From Myrica gale (lineage: Eukaryota > Streptophyta > Magnoliopsida > Fagales > Myricaceae), in NCBI GenBank assembly GCA_963930655.1, contig OZ005607.1:22204874-22268873 (forward strand): a DNA stretch of 64,000 bases, written 5' to 3'. The stretch's first letter is position 1, and each line of letters starts with the position of its first letter. The notes under the pieces are model-generated. The model was not told the DNA's origin, did not search any database, and saw only the letters and a list, made by a program, of their open reading frames with translations. Shown one piece after another: positions 1 to 10,558 of the stretch. The position numbers were made by a program, and so were the translations under genes.

Positions 1-345
1 GATTTCGGGAAAAAGAGGCCCCTCCATCTAGAGTTAAAGTTAAATGCTGACATGTTGGGATTCTACTGAGTTTGAGATTTTTGGCGGAGAATGTGGGAGG
101 TGTTCTCTGGGGATGGGTAGGGAAAAAAATTAGGTGTTTTTTTGTGTGTGTTTTGTAAGCTTAATTGGCTATGTGGTAATGACGTGGCGTAAGTGGCTAA
201 TTGGGGTGGAAATGACTTGGTATTTGTGGGCTAATGCGTTTAGATTGGGCATGTGACACTATTTGATTAGATTGATTTGACATGTCAGTATTTACTGTTA
301 ACAGAGGGGGACGAAGGTCGACAGAGGGACCTTTTTTCCGAAATC
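1..345. repeat. Inverted-repeat (foldback/MITE-like) element at window edge
   Basis: Bases 1-55 and 281-345 are imperfect inverted complements. The stem begins GATTTCGGGAAAAAG at position 1 and ends CTTTTTTCCGAAATC at 345, with a loop of about 225 bases. Both arms also match around a GCTGACATG/CATGTCAGT segment. The left boundary coincides with the window edge, so the element may be larger and no target duplication can be scored. No coding capacity is seen. Similar wording recurs near 13.65-13.93 kb, so it belongs to a local repeat family. Confidence 0.55.
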
Positions 346-1287
346 ATTATCTCTGGGAGCTAAATGACTTATTTGTTACCTTGGGGACCCATTTGCAATT
401 TTTGAATACCTCTGGAGCAGTAGGTGCAATTTTGCCATTTTGGAATACAAAATCAATTTTGAGGGAAAAAAAATTTCATCCAAAGTAACGGGAAATCTTA
501 TCGGGACGTATAAAGTGTTTGAAATCAATAATTGGTGGGTGCATTGTGATTAAAATAATAGATTATGGTGAAAAGGTTCAATACCTTATACTTGGAGGGT
601 GCAAAGTGTATTTAAGTCCTTTTTTTTTGTCAAAATGACTAGAAAAGAATGACAAAAGTGTAACGAGTAAATTTATAAATCAGGTTTATGGAAATTTTTT
701 GTTTTGTTAGCCCACCATTAACAATCAAAAGTGTTGGAAAAGTACATCTTAAAAACAGCTCAAATTTCCAGCCAATTTGATTATCTAATTCAACCTGAAT
801 AGAAAACCTTCGAAGGTGATGACCAATTATTCCTGATTACAGCAGCAGATTAAGCTAAATGGAACTTCGGATTTGTTACCGCTAATAAAATATCTATTTT
901 TATATTTACTCAACATTAGTTTTGTATGGATTCATGAACGTTTCTCATTCTTTAGTCGGAAAAATATGGGATGGGACTAAACAGAACATAATTTATTGGG
1001 TGGTAGCCAAATCATAGAAACACTTCTTTATTCCAGAATAAATAAAATCTTAGAACAAAATATTCTACATGGACGCATGATATGAACTACCTAAATAAGA
1101 ATTTATGAACAGTGAACCATAGCTATTACTCACAATAAGCATTCTAGACTACATGACTAAAGAGTAAAACTTAAGTACAATACCATTTTATACAAACTTC
1201 GATACTTTTTCATAAATAAAGAAAACTTCATCAAGACATATCTCTCACATATTTTTTTTTTAGAAACTTCAATAGTTTTTTTTTTGG
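346..1287. other. Non-coding repeat mosaic
   Basis: No credible gene is seen. Positions 510-640 resemble the sequence flanking the long-TIR element at 13.9-15.5 kb and show what that site looks like without the insertion. Positions 715-800 are one copy of a dispersed flank segment that recurs at 15.85 and 32.05 kb. The remainder is AT-rich and unrecognised. Confidence 0.5.
715..800. repeat. Dispersed TNL-flank segment, copy 1
   Basis: This segment contains AGTGTTGGAAAAGTACATC followed by a stretch ending AATTCAACCTGA. It recurs almost unchanged at about 15848-15935 and 32046-32140, with a partial match near 25205. The copies lie beside TNL genes or fragments, so it probably marks pieces of the duplicated unit of the cluster. 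Confidence 0.65.
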
Positions 1288-1645
1288 TAAAGTCACTTTG
1301 AGCTCTCGAACTACTAAACGAATTTCAAACAAGACCCCAAACTAACAATCTTGACACATTAAGCTCTTCAACTTTCATAATCAATCAAATTGACCCCTCC
1401 GTCCAGATTTACCGTCCAAACTTACGGAAGCTTGATCACGCCCCACTTGACATTTTTTCGAGACGATATGACCAACATGACCTTTAAGGGAAAAAGTCAC
1501 TTTGAGCCCTCAAACTATCAAGACAATTTCAAACTGGACCCCAAACTACCAATCTTGACACATTACAATCTCCAACTTCCACAATCAAATTGAGCGCTCC
1601 GTCCAGATTTACCATCTAAACTGACAGAACCTTGATCACATGCAC
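1288..1645. repeat. Two-copy tandem repeat, unit about 205 bases
   Basis: AAAGTCACTTTGAGC occurs at about 1291 and again at about 1495. Each is followed by the same sequence through a CTCCGTCCAGATTTACC motif and TTGATCAC. The copies have diverged by scattered substitutions. An apparent open frame across the second unit has no recognisable protein and is not called as a gene. Confidence 0.7.
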
Positions 1646-1814
1646 ATTTTTAGTGTCCGTCTCTCTCTTATTGTTTTAAAAACACTTGGGTGTTTAAATT
1701 TCGGTTTCAGCTTAAAGATGCAGATCTGTTAGCTAAGATGCTTATTCTCGTGTGGAGTTGTGTGTTTTAGCGTTGTCCATTTCTATTAATACATCTTTTC
1801 GGTACAGACATGTT

Positions 1815-2070
1815 GTGAGTCTAAATAACAACCCAAGAGGGGGTGAATTGAGTTTTAATAAAAATTATAACTTTTTCCAAGATAATTTAAGCAATATAAA
1901 AGTAAAGCATAAAACACCACAAATGTAGATATAGAACGAATAAATGAGAGATAGAGTTAGAGAGATGACACTGCAATTTTAGGTGGTTCAGCTAAAACTT
2001 GCTTACGTCCATCCCCAAGGCTATTAACTTCCTTGGGCTTCCTTTACTATTCTTCAAATTGGTGTGAGGT
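1815..2070. repeat. Dispersed repeat of the 'GAGGGGGTGAATTG' family, copy 1
   Basis: The segment begins near CAAGAGGGGGTGAATTGAG and, about 150 bases on, contains GGTGGTTCAGC and CTTGCTTACGTCCATCC. The same opening word with small changes occurs near 19517 (CTAGAGGGGTGAATAGG) and near 36886 (CTAGAGGGGCGTGAATAG). It is a dispersed plant repeat whose superfamily I cannot name. No open frame is present. Confidence 0.5.
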
Positions 2071-2099
2071 AAAGGTTTTATCCCGCGGCATGCCTTTAT

Positions 2100-2655
2100 T
2101 CTTTGGCTTGGGGTTAGGATGAAATTGTCTACTATGGATAAGCTTATGACCATGGGTGTTGTAAAGTCTAGTGTTTGTGTTTTATGCAGGGAGCATGAAG
2201 AGAGCCTCGATCACCTCGTCTTTTCTTGCCATTTTTCTAGACTTATCAGGCTGAACCTAGGTGACAAATGCAGATTGCCCCTTGTGAATCGTACTTGGGA
2301 ATAGACTATTGATTGGGCTGCTAGCAATTGTAATGGAAAATCATTTCTCAACACTATCCGTAGGCTTACACTTGCTGCAATAGTCTACAATGTCTGGAGG
2401 GAGAGGAATTAGAGATTTTTAATGGCAAGAGTAGAATAATAATTAGCATTATTGATGACGTTCTGTTTGAAGTTAAGGTCAGAATCAGACATCTGAACAC
2501 CCTTACCATTCATAGAGCTAATGATGCCTTCCTTAGCTTTTGGGATCTTGACAATGAGGACTGGTTTCCTCTGTTGTTATATGATGTTCTGTTGTTTATA
2601 TGTTGTTGCCATGTTGGGCATACTGTGTGTTGCTCTGTTGCTGTTGTGATCCTGA
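2100..2655 (+). pseudogene. LINE (non-LTR retrotransposon) reverse transcriptase C-terminal remnant, zf-RVT region
   Basis: The frame starting near 2119 has a CVLC pair followed by EESLDHLVFSCHFS. This is the spacing of the zinc-binding domain (zf-RVT) that ends plant LINE ORF2 proteins. It continues as NTIRRLTLAAIVYNVWRER, also typical of that tail, but only through a stop at 2302-2304. A frame change near 2410 then leads to FNGKSRIIISIIDD. Plant LINE ORF2 is over 1,200 residues and only the last 170 or so remain. The 3' UTR and poly-A of the same insertion probably lie at 4376-4627. An older degenerate F-box or nuclease origin is much less likely. Confidence 0.65.
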
Positions 2656-4375
2656 TGTAACGACCCGACTCAAAAGTTCAAACAGATAGAGTTCCGCTTG
2701 AAAAATGAGACTATCCACCCAGCTTACAAGCAATATTCACAACCAAGAAAACACAAAAATAAACTTATATTCCATCTCTTAAATATAATAATCCAAACTC
2801 AAAATCCAACCAAAATATAAGAACAACTATGATATCCCAAGAGTTTAATTAGAGCACTACTCCAAAAATCCTCAAATCCCACAATTAACAATGGATCCAA
2901 ATAAATATTTTTTCCAAATGAAATAAAATTACTAAAGTCTCCAAATTAATGCAGTCACTACCAAAGTCTCTAGAGGACTATTTATTCAATAACCCTACAA
3001 CTTGCTATGTTCTAAAAAACTACCACTTGAGATCTCCTATTAATCGCTGCCACCAACCTCTAAATTTGAAGATAGGAAGAAAGTGGTGAGCTACAACTAG
3101 CTCAGTAAGTAGCAATCAATGGGGTTGAGGAAAAGACAGTTTTATAGACATAACCAAAATCAAGAAAAAATAGTGAGCAATACCAAACTGAAAACATAAT
3201 TTATAACAAAATATCTCAGGCAAAACAACATAGTCAAATTATCAATGATCACATAGACCCCAATGGTTACGAAGACCTCAATGGTTACACAGACCCTAAT
3301 GGTCACAAAGACCTCAACAGTCACAAGCACGAGGATAGCTTGATAGTATGCTCACAACACAAATTTCACAAAATAGGCCGACCATTTCAAATGAGTTTGT
3401 GAAATCTCATTTTTACCAAAATTCGTTTAGTTCCCCTAACGCATCAAAATCGTTTAAAATAAGGGCACGTTTAAAATCCAACATTTTCAAAACCCAAGAA
3501 TTAACAATAACTCATCCAAATCAGTTTCGATTTGTAAAATAAATATTTAACAATTGTGCACTTATTTTCCACAACATAAGCATAAAAAAATCTCATTGAA
3601 AGACCACTTACCTCAAACGTTTAATATGAAGCTTAATGTTCCTCAAAAGATTGTTGAACAATCAATCAGAATCTAAATAAATTTAAATATCAGTCATCAA
3701 TACCAACATGGAGTTTGAATCATTCTATATAACTCTAAAATAATTAAACTACTACGTTAGCTAAAACATCTCCTTAGGAACGCTCTTAGCAACACACATC
3801 TCTATCAAACACTAAAACTCCCCAAAATCCCACCTGTTATCACCGTACAACAACCCAAAACAAATATGAAAATATCGAAATCCCGAATCTAAACTTCATC
3901 ATAGATAGAGACTTGAAGAAGAGAAAATACTCACCAAATGCGTCGACGAGATCGAAAAGAGAACCTCTTAATATCAAGAGATTGACCTTCCAACGTTATC
4001 TACAAAACAAAATAACTCAAAATCAAACCAAAGGAGTTCGACCCCAACCAAAAATCAAACCCACATTACCTATGTCCAAGATTACCCAGCCCCTGCGATT
4101 TGGAGTCTCCAAAGCTAGAGAGAGAGAGAGTTTCGAAAGAGAGAGGTAAAGAGGTCTGAGCGACGATTTTCGAAGAATGGCGGAGATACATATTTTAATC
4201 TCAATTAGGGTTTGCTAGATTTGAATAGAACGAGATTTTAGGCAAAAAATGGGAGAAGATATTGAAGTTTGAAAGGAAACTATGGAGATATGCAATCGAC
4301 GGCAAAACCAGATGAATGAAATGAGTTCTCTTACGTGAAGGAGAAGAAACTCTGCTGATGTGATGATGTACTGAT
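2656..4375. mobile_element. LTR-like insertion splitting the LINE 3' region
   Basis: The segment starts TGTAACGACCCGACTC, an opening seen in plant LTRs, directly after LINE-derived sequence. LINE-like 3' UTR resumes around 4376. The interior is non-coding and AT-rich, with a short minisatellite at 3241-3330 and a GA-rich stretch near 4118. I find neither a clear CA end nor a target duplication, so solo-LTR status and the right boundary are inferred. Open frames at 3348 and 3913 have no recognised domain. Confidence 0.35.
3241..3330. repeat. Minisatellite, about five units of 17-18 bases
   Basis: Successive units read approximately AATGGTTACGAAGACCTC with variants such as AATGGTTACACAGACCCT and AATGGTCACAAAGACCTC. 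The array lies inside the LTR-like insertion. Confidence 0.7.
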
Positions 4376-4627
4376 CCCAAACCTATTGTTGTATGTTCTC
4401 CTGCTGCCAGATTAGGCGTGTTGTACGTGTGTTTCTCTATTGTTGTATGAGGATTTGCTGCCCTGGTGCTTACTGTTGTTATTCTGTGTGCTGATGTGCT
4501 GCTCTTGTGAGCGTTGCTCTGTTGCAATTTTCTCCTTTGGTTATTAAGCAGGAGTATCCCGTGCTCATTTTGTAATGAATATCTATTCTAATTTATTTAT
4601 CTTCACCATTCACCAAAAAAAAAAAAC
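4376..4627 (+). mobile_element. Probable LINE 3' UTR ending in a poly-A tract
   Basis: T/G-rich sequence of the same character as the end of the LINE frame near 2600 (repeated CTGTTG/TGTTGT words) runs to CACC followed by 12 A residues at about 4615-4626. A terminal A-run is the hallmark of target-primed LINE insertion. Joining it to 2100-2655 is an inference. Confidence 0.45.
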
Positions 4628-4779
4628 AAAATTCCACAAAATCAACTTTCCTCTTAACATGTTTTCAATACAATTACACCAATAAAATTTCGTTTAGATG
4701 GACAAAATATTTTTTTATTGATTTTTTTTTTGTGAGAGGCAGTATAAATTCTATTGTAAAACGTTGGTGTTTTTTAGTT

Positions 4780-5150
4780 TGTGAAAAACAGGTGTTGCAA
4801 TTTTTTTTTCCATCCTAACATGAGCTTTGTAATAGATAGGACGAAATCTTTACCAATTATAATTGGAAAATCGGAAAGTTATCCAAGAGTTTCCCAAGCT
4901 CAAATAAAAAGGGATTTAATATTCGTTCCCACAAACAGGCCGAAAGCATGTGAAGGGAACAGTTTATCTGGAGGCCTAACGTAAAAGTAGTGCATCGCTC
5001 AGCTGATAAATAACCAACATTCCATGCTCAAAGAAATCTATATAAAAACTACCATGCCACTCTGAAAGTTGGACGACGACATAAAATCATACAATCGATA
5101 AGCCTACAGTCTTAAACCATAAATTCAGATCCCAATTCTGTCAGTCAAGA
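4780..5150. repeat. Duplicated non-coding block, copy 1
   Basis: It contains ACATGAGCTTTGTAATAG, then TTTATCTGGAGGCCTAAC, CGCTCAGCTGATAAATAAC and ATCCCAATTCTGTCAG. The same ordered series recurs at 7165-7432 plus 8022-8095 (split by a MITE) and at 55145-55460, and its last part near 34000. No gene is recognised. The conserved order shows ancient segmental duplication in the cluster. Confidence 0.8.
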
Positions 5151-5697
5151 TGACTTTCGGTTCCTATGATTTCAATTATGTAACAGGCTCCCAAATGTTG
5201 AGAGTTATATATAACTGTCGTTTCTGCGTTTTCACTAGAGTAATGGTATCCGATCTTTTCCAAAAAATGTACACTAAAGCAAGTACACATGCAAACTTAT
5301 TATTGTTCAAATTGCACCACAAACAAACTTAACGATGAAATTTCTCATTATTTTACTCCTTATTGTTAATTCTTGGAAGGTTAATATACCCAAATTTGAG
5401 TGTGTACCACATTTCACTTCAAGTTATTGTTGACACATGTATGATGTAACGGACGAAGTAATAAAAATCAATACACTCTCAAAACTCCATTTTAGTAACC
5501 AATTGACGAGTTTCTTATAAATTGAAAGCCCACAAAACCCTGCCCAACAATGAAATTAATACACATTTACATGGAATCAAATGCCCACCTTCCCAGCAAA
5601 TATATATATTGGACCTTTGCTCACTATCTGGATTCATCCCAATATTTTGCTCACCATCTGGTTCCATCCCAATATCATTGGGAGGGATTAAAATTCC

Positions 5698-6110
5698 ATT
5701 GCTAAGTTTAATAGCTTCTCGATCATGGTGGTCGTGTTCTCAGCTCATGGGGTGGCCCTGCTTTCGCCTGTACTTGCCTCATCAAATGCCATCAGGATAT
5801 TTGTAAGCAAAGGACTTAGTTATTGTCGCGCTGACTTACCTCCAGTGCATGGAACCTATCGGAGAACAAGACTTCCCACCAGAGCCACTGCCCGACGATC
5901 CAACCGCCGACTTTTTGGAAGACTGCGCGGTTAGATTAACTGGAGATTGTGGGAAATCAATTTTTACATCAATTTTGCGAATAGTCCTAAGTTTGTCGGC
6001 ATTGATCATTGCTGTAACTTGCTTGTGGCAATTGGACCCCGATGCCACCAGGTATTGGCGGTGCTGGCAGGGCTAGGAGAATGGATTGAGCGGAGGTGAG
6101 GGACAAAAGA
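5698..6110 (+). pseudogene. Prolamin-like (ECA1-type) secreted Cys-rich protein, broken copy
   Basis: This copy is paralogous to 33102-33596. The signal-peptide start ATG of that copy is ATT here (5698-5700). A one-base length difference in the leader (about 5760-5790) puts leader and mature part in different frames. The mature part, from about 5849, reads PDDPTADFLEDCAVRLTGDC, keeping the first two cysteines of the prolamin-like domain (PF05617 type). A later frameshift then removes the CC pair. Family members are small secreted proteins, many expressed in gametophytes. Flanking sequence is also shared with the 32.7-33.6 kb region, so gene and surroundings were duplicated together. Confidence 0.7.
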
Positions 6111-6765
6111 CCGGTTCTGACTCTAGTTGACGGTTGCTTGTTTACTACCGATTCCTAATAGTTCTATTATTCCTATTCCTTTGCTTGTGTTCTTATGTAT
6201 TTTAATTGCATAAGCTAATTAATCTCACAATATCTTTTTTGTTTGAAATTAAACCACAAGCCGGGCTAAAACAGCTAAAATCTCATCCCTAATAGGATTT
6301 TACCAAAATTAAATAGACTGCCAAAATATGACCCAAATCGGGTTCAAAAATAATTCCTAAATGGTAAAGGAAAGAAATTCATAACAAAAATAGGTTTTTG
6401 AGAGGGAAAACAACGGATTTAGGGCACGAAATGAGGCGCACCGAAGCGTAGCTGGGTGACCAAGACGTGCGCGCCGAAAAGAGCTTTTTGAATTGGGGTC
6501 ATGGGCGTGAATCGGGTAGTTGTAGCCAAAGTTATGACCAAAAAACCGACACATGCGCGAAAAGTGCCCCAATTCTATATAACAACTTCAATATTCATAA
6601 CACTCTCTAATTTCATATTTTATTAAGTAGGTCTCTTAACATTTTTTTACAACATATGACAAAATAAAATTATGTATAATAAATAGTAAATAAAATAATT
6701 ATTAACCTTAAATAACACATAAAATTTTATTTTTCTTTTTTATTTTTCATTTTTTTACAATTATA
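6110..6765. other. No gene recognised
   Basis: AT-rich sequence. A short open frame on the minus strand at 6357-6572 has no recognisable motif. Part of this stretch may belong to the CACTA element whose end lies at 7088. Confidence 0.4.
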
Positions 6766-6767
6766 CC

Positions 6768-7088
6768 TATAGTGGCGGTCACTACAACGACCGCCGCTAT
6801 AGGTATACCTTTTGCAGCGGTTTGTTTTAAAACCGCTACTAAAGGTACGAGATACAGCGGCGGTCACCACTGTAGACCCGATTTCTATAGCGACGATCAG
6901 CCAGACGCCGCTAAAGACACCGAAGATTTCCCCTATAGCGGCGGTCAGCGATCGCCGCAATAGAGACCGCCGCTATAGACCCTCTTTAGTTGCGTTTTTT
7001 TGCAAACCGCCGCTAAAAATACCCTTTAGCGGCGTTTTTAGCGACCGCCGCTAAGAAAACCGCCGCTATAGACCCTTTTTTTGTAGTG
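6768..7088 (-). mobile_element. CACTA (En/Spm) transposon terminus with subterminal repeats
   Basis: Read on the minus strand from 7088, the sequence starts CACTACAAAAAAAGGG. It is followed by many copies of TAGCGGCGGT/ACCGCCGCTA and variants down to about 6768. A CACTACAA end plus dense GC-rich subterminal repeats on both strands is the classic CACTA signature. I could not find the partner end upstream. The three bases after the terminus are ATG. Overlapping open frames on both strands are products of the repeat. Confidence 0.8.
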
Positions 7089-7164
7089 ATGTCTGTATAA
7101 TGATGTTAGTGTTTTTTAGTTTGTAAAAAACACGTGAAAAAAAATTTAAATAATTTTTTTCCAT

Positions 7165-8095
7165 CAAAACATGAGCTTATAAGGAATCGATAGGAAGAAA
7201 TTTTTACCAATTATATCTTTGGGAAAGCTATCGGAGAGTTTCCCATGCTCAAACAATTAAAAAGCAATTAATCTTCGTTCCCACAAACACGAAAACATAT
7301 GAAGGGAACACTCTATCTGGAGGCCTAAAACAAAAAAGTACAGTAGTAAATCGCTCAGCTGATAAATAACCAACATTCCAGCTCAAAGAAATCTATATAA
7401 AACCCACGCCACTCTGAAAGTTGGATAACCACTAAGGGTGTGCAAATGTTCCGGTTCCAACCGGAATTTCCGGTTCCGGAATTCCGGTACCGGTTCCGGT
7501 CATTTCCGGTACTGGAACCGGATCCCATTTTAGGGAAATTCCGGAACAGGAACCGGAAATTCCGGCGGAAATACCGGAAAATTCCGGTTCCGATATATTT
7601 TATAAAAATATTATAATTTTAATTTAGAGTTTACCTCTTTCAATTTAAATTTTTGATAAATGTTTAGTTGTTTACTTATTTGTGTGATTAATTGTTTGTT
7701 TAATAGTTTTTTTGTAAATTTAATTTAGAGTTTATTTTCATAATATTTATTTTGTTTTGAAATTTAGTTGTTTAATTGTAATTTTAATTTAGAGTTATTT
7801 GGCCCACAAAAAACAACTTAAAAATCCATTTTTGGGTCAAAGAAACTAAACAAAATATTTTTTTTTGTCCATATAAGGAACCGGAATTTCTGGTTCCAAT
7901 TCCGGTTCCGTTCCGGTAAATTCCGGAATGGAACTGGAATGAAAAATCCAATTCCAGTGAGTACCGGAACCGGAACCGGAATGACCCATTCCGGTTCCAT
8001 CCGGTTCCGTACTCACCCTTAATGACCACATAAAATCGTACAAATGCAGAGATCCCAATTCTATCAGCTGTAAAGACAACATCAAGGGGGGAAAA
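7165..8095. repeat. Duplicated non-coding block, copy 2 (split by a MITE)
   Basis: Homologous to 4780-5150 and 55145-55460. The block is continuous in those copies but here is interrupted at 7433-8021 by a hAT-type element, which makes the other copies natural empty sites. Confidence 0.8.
7433..8021. mobile_element. Non-autonomous hAT-type element (MITE), 589 bases
   Basis: The left end is TAAGGGTGTGCAAATG and the right end, read in reverse, is TAAGGGTGAGTACGG. Flanking 8-base direct repeats are ATAACCAC (7425-7432) and ATGACCAC (8022-8029), one mismatch; 8 bases is the hAT target size. Subterminal regions are full of GGTTCCGG/CCGGAACC words in both orientations. Paralogous sequence at 55395-55430 lacks the insertion. 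No transposase is present; three overlapping minus-strand frames inside it are repeat artefacts. Confidence 0.85.
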
Positions 8096-8277
8096 ATTAA
8101 ACACCTACTACAGCAACTCAAAATTGAGAGATTCAAAAGCTATTTGAAATTGGATATGGAATGAGCTGACTAAACCAAAAGCTTCGGGCGGATCCTACCA
8201 GCGTATTCTCGAAAGCCTTACACATGACTGCGTACGGCCTTTCTGACTTTTGGCACCATCAGGATACAGGGCGAAGC

Positions 8278-8571
8278 TTACAGTACTGCATATGTATAGT
8301 CGAGCTTTTGCGGTCGCCATCGCCAGCAAACATAACTTCGCCATCCCTTAGATTCCGCCCAAATGTTTTTATCTTCAACGACAGTCCAAGTCCTCCTAGA
8401 AAAAGAACAATCAAAGAATAGATGGCCTACATCCTCGTAAATGTAAGGCTGATTATCAATAAATTTCATCCTTGAAAACCCTGTTCCCACACACAAGAAT
8501 ATTTTAGAGACGAAACTTTTAGGGACCAAAACATCGGACATTGAAAGTTCCCATTTGAAGACGAAAACCAA
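8278..8571 (-). pseudogene. Possible LINE zf-RVT remnant
   Basis: The minus-strand frame contains EDVGHLFFDCSFSRRTW, the pattern of the LINE reverse-transcriptase zinc-binding tail (HLFF-x-C-x-F-x3-W). The preceding Cys pair is not in frame. No other part of a LINE is recognisable nearby. The remnant lies downstream of the TNL-1 stop codon, so it could also be read-through 3' sequence. Confidence 0.4.
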
Positions 8572-8650
8572 TATTCGTTCCTTAAAGCAGAGGCTTCAAC
8601 GTGTGGAATCAGGGGCGAAATTCATGCTGCCCCTAATAACTCCTTCCGAG

Positions 8651-9193
8651 TCACAAAAATGATTTAGTGGGACTAACCGCTCTAACATAGCAATTAGCAA
8701 CATAGTGACCAAGATCACAATCATGACTCTGAAAAAAATCTCGGGCAGTATTCCGGCAGTGTAAGTGCACCCCAGTCTCTCTTACCTCCACATCCGGACT
8801 ATGTGTTTCAACTGAAGCTTTAATATAGCTCCATCCCTCAAAATTATTTGACCGCTCCACAAACCATTTAGCTGGAACATACACTACAAATAGAATTGGC
8901 CCAAGAGAATAGTCTTTAGGTGCACGAAGGACTAAGGGTGATTTTAGAATACCTTCATCAGTTTCAAAGTGATAAACAAATTCGACAACGTGGTCATAAT
9001 CAGGACGAGCGCCATCAAAACTCCTAGAATTCGATTTCTCATGCTCATGGGCTTCATAAGCAATAGCAAGGAAATACCCGTACCACTTACAATTATCATC
9101 AAAATCTTCATGTATCTTAAGTGTTATACAAGAATCAATGCTTCTAATGGCGTACCACTCTGGTAGTCCAGATCCCAAACTAGAGCCACATAC
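8651..9193 (-). pseudogene. TNL-1 exon 5: C-JID (post-LRR) domain
   Basis: Acceptor TTTACAG lies before 9193 and the exon is open to a TAG at 8651. GSGLPEWYAIRSIDSCITLKI matches the opening of the C-terminal jelly-roll/Ig-like domain of TNLs, which contacts ligands in studied receptors. FVYHFETDEG and GWSYIKASVETHS follow and are shared by all three loci. It lies beyond the premature stop of exon 4. Confidence 0.8.
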
Positions 9194-9328
9194 CTGTAAA
9201 GTAGTAAAAACCAAAAAAAGAAAGATGTGAATTGTTGTGTTTTAAACAATTACTTTCACAAGAGATCTTGGCATTACACACAATAAGTTTTGTGTACAAT
9301 TACACAACAATTAGAGAGAGAGACTCAC

Positions 9329-10033
9329 CGCACGACTTTCTTGCTATAAAAAATAATCACTTTCTTCACCCAAGCTTCTAACGCAGTAAAGTCTACCACC
9401 ATAATCAATATAGAAGGCCCGAATGGAGTCATCGCTCATCATCTCTATTCCACGAATAGGCCATGTATTGGACCCATACTCTGGTATTGCAAAAAGCTTA
9501 GAGAATTTTATAACGGTTCCCCCAACAAAAAGCTGCTCCATATATTGCTCAACACTCAAGTCAAGTCTTGAGCAACCAGATAAATCGAGAACTTTAAGAG
9601 ACTGTAGACTACAAATAACAGTCGAAAAGGTTGAAAGTTTTTTGCAATCACGCAAGGACAATATGGAAAGACAACATAAACACTTGAATGATAAGGGTAA
9701 TTCTTCAATGGCAGTCCCATCCAAATAAAGTACTCGCAAAGCTGTCATATTTTCCACAAGATCTGGAAAATTCTTCAGTCTCGAACAACCAGAAAGATAT
9801 AAATACTCAAGAGCTTCTAATCTGATCATGTTTGGAAGGTTTTTAAGACATTTGCAACTATGTAAATTCAGTCGTCTAAGCCGTTTGAGAACTCCAATGG
9901 ATGTGTGTACCTTAGACAGACTTGTACAACCTTCAAGATCAAGTATCTCAAGATTTGGGAGACCATTGAACTCTGGTATCTCCTTCAAGCTCTTAGAGTA
10001 ACTAAGGTCAAAGCGTTTCAAGTTGCCTAAACT
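9329..10033 (-). pseudogene. TNL-1 exon 4: leucine-rich repeats, ends in nonsense codon
   Basis: It opens SLGNLKRFDLSYSKSLKEIP and carries about six LRR units of the L-x2-L-x-L-x2-C type (LEILDLEGCTSLSKV, LEYLYLSGCSRLKNFP, LRVLYLDGTAIEELP). Near the end DYFL is followed by TAG (9344-9346), where the other copies have CAG. The stop lies five codons before the donor GTGAGT. The LRR array is short for a TNL. Confidence 0.85.
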
Positions 10034-10120
10034 CTGGTATAAACCAAAAATAAAATATGAGTAAACTTAGCTTAAAATTAGAAGATTAAGAATAAACATG
10101 TGACTCAACAAAAGTACTAC

Positions 10121-10447
10121 CTTTATTCCCTTCCAAAGTTGTTTGATGTGGCTGCAAGGCATATGAAGTTGAACAAGATGGTCTGAATTGAAATTGGTCG
10201 GCAAGGAATTCAATGGGAACCCCAACCAGTCCATCACACGTAACTCATTGGTTGGCATGGATCTTAAAAGATCAGGAGGCCATAACATGCTGCATAAGTA
10301 CTTGTCATGAAGCTTAGAAAAGTTCTCGATAATATCCATATTGTCAATCTTAAGAATTCTTAATTTTTTCATCATCGAGAATGCTTTCACCTTAACATCT
10401 TTGCAAGCTGTAAAGTTTAGGAATATCCCTTCAACCGCATTAGTTCC
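10121..10447 (-). pseudogene. TNL-1 exon 3: NB-ARC/LRR linker exon
   Basis: 327 bases, phase 0, from GTNAVEGIFLNF to CSHIKQLWKGIK. It holds the FSMMKKLRILKI and LRVMDWLGFPLNSLPTNF segments typical of the exon that opens the LRR part of TNLs. The acceptor CTACCAG and donor GTAGTA are intact and the exon is open. Confidence 0.85.
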
Positions 10448-10558
10448 CTGGTAGCAAGGACAGTGAAATTGTTTTAGTGGAGATACTTGAAATAACAAAT
10501 AAGAATTTAGAATGAAAGTATGCATTTTTACGATGATTTTCACAACTAGTTCACTTAC

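Noticed and set aside
6768-7088. Overlapping frames on both strands in the TAGCGGCGGT region
   Set aside because: Produced by CACTA subterminal repeats; stop codons are rare there because of GC-rich words.
7784-8136. Three overlapping minus-strand open frames (60-106 codons)
   Set aside because: They translate the GGTTCCGG subterminal repeats of the hAT-type MITE and run past its edge. The repeated RNGTGIGTRN-like wording is repeat-derived, not a protein family.
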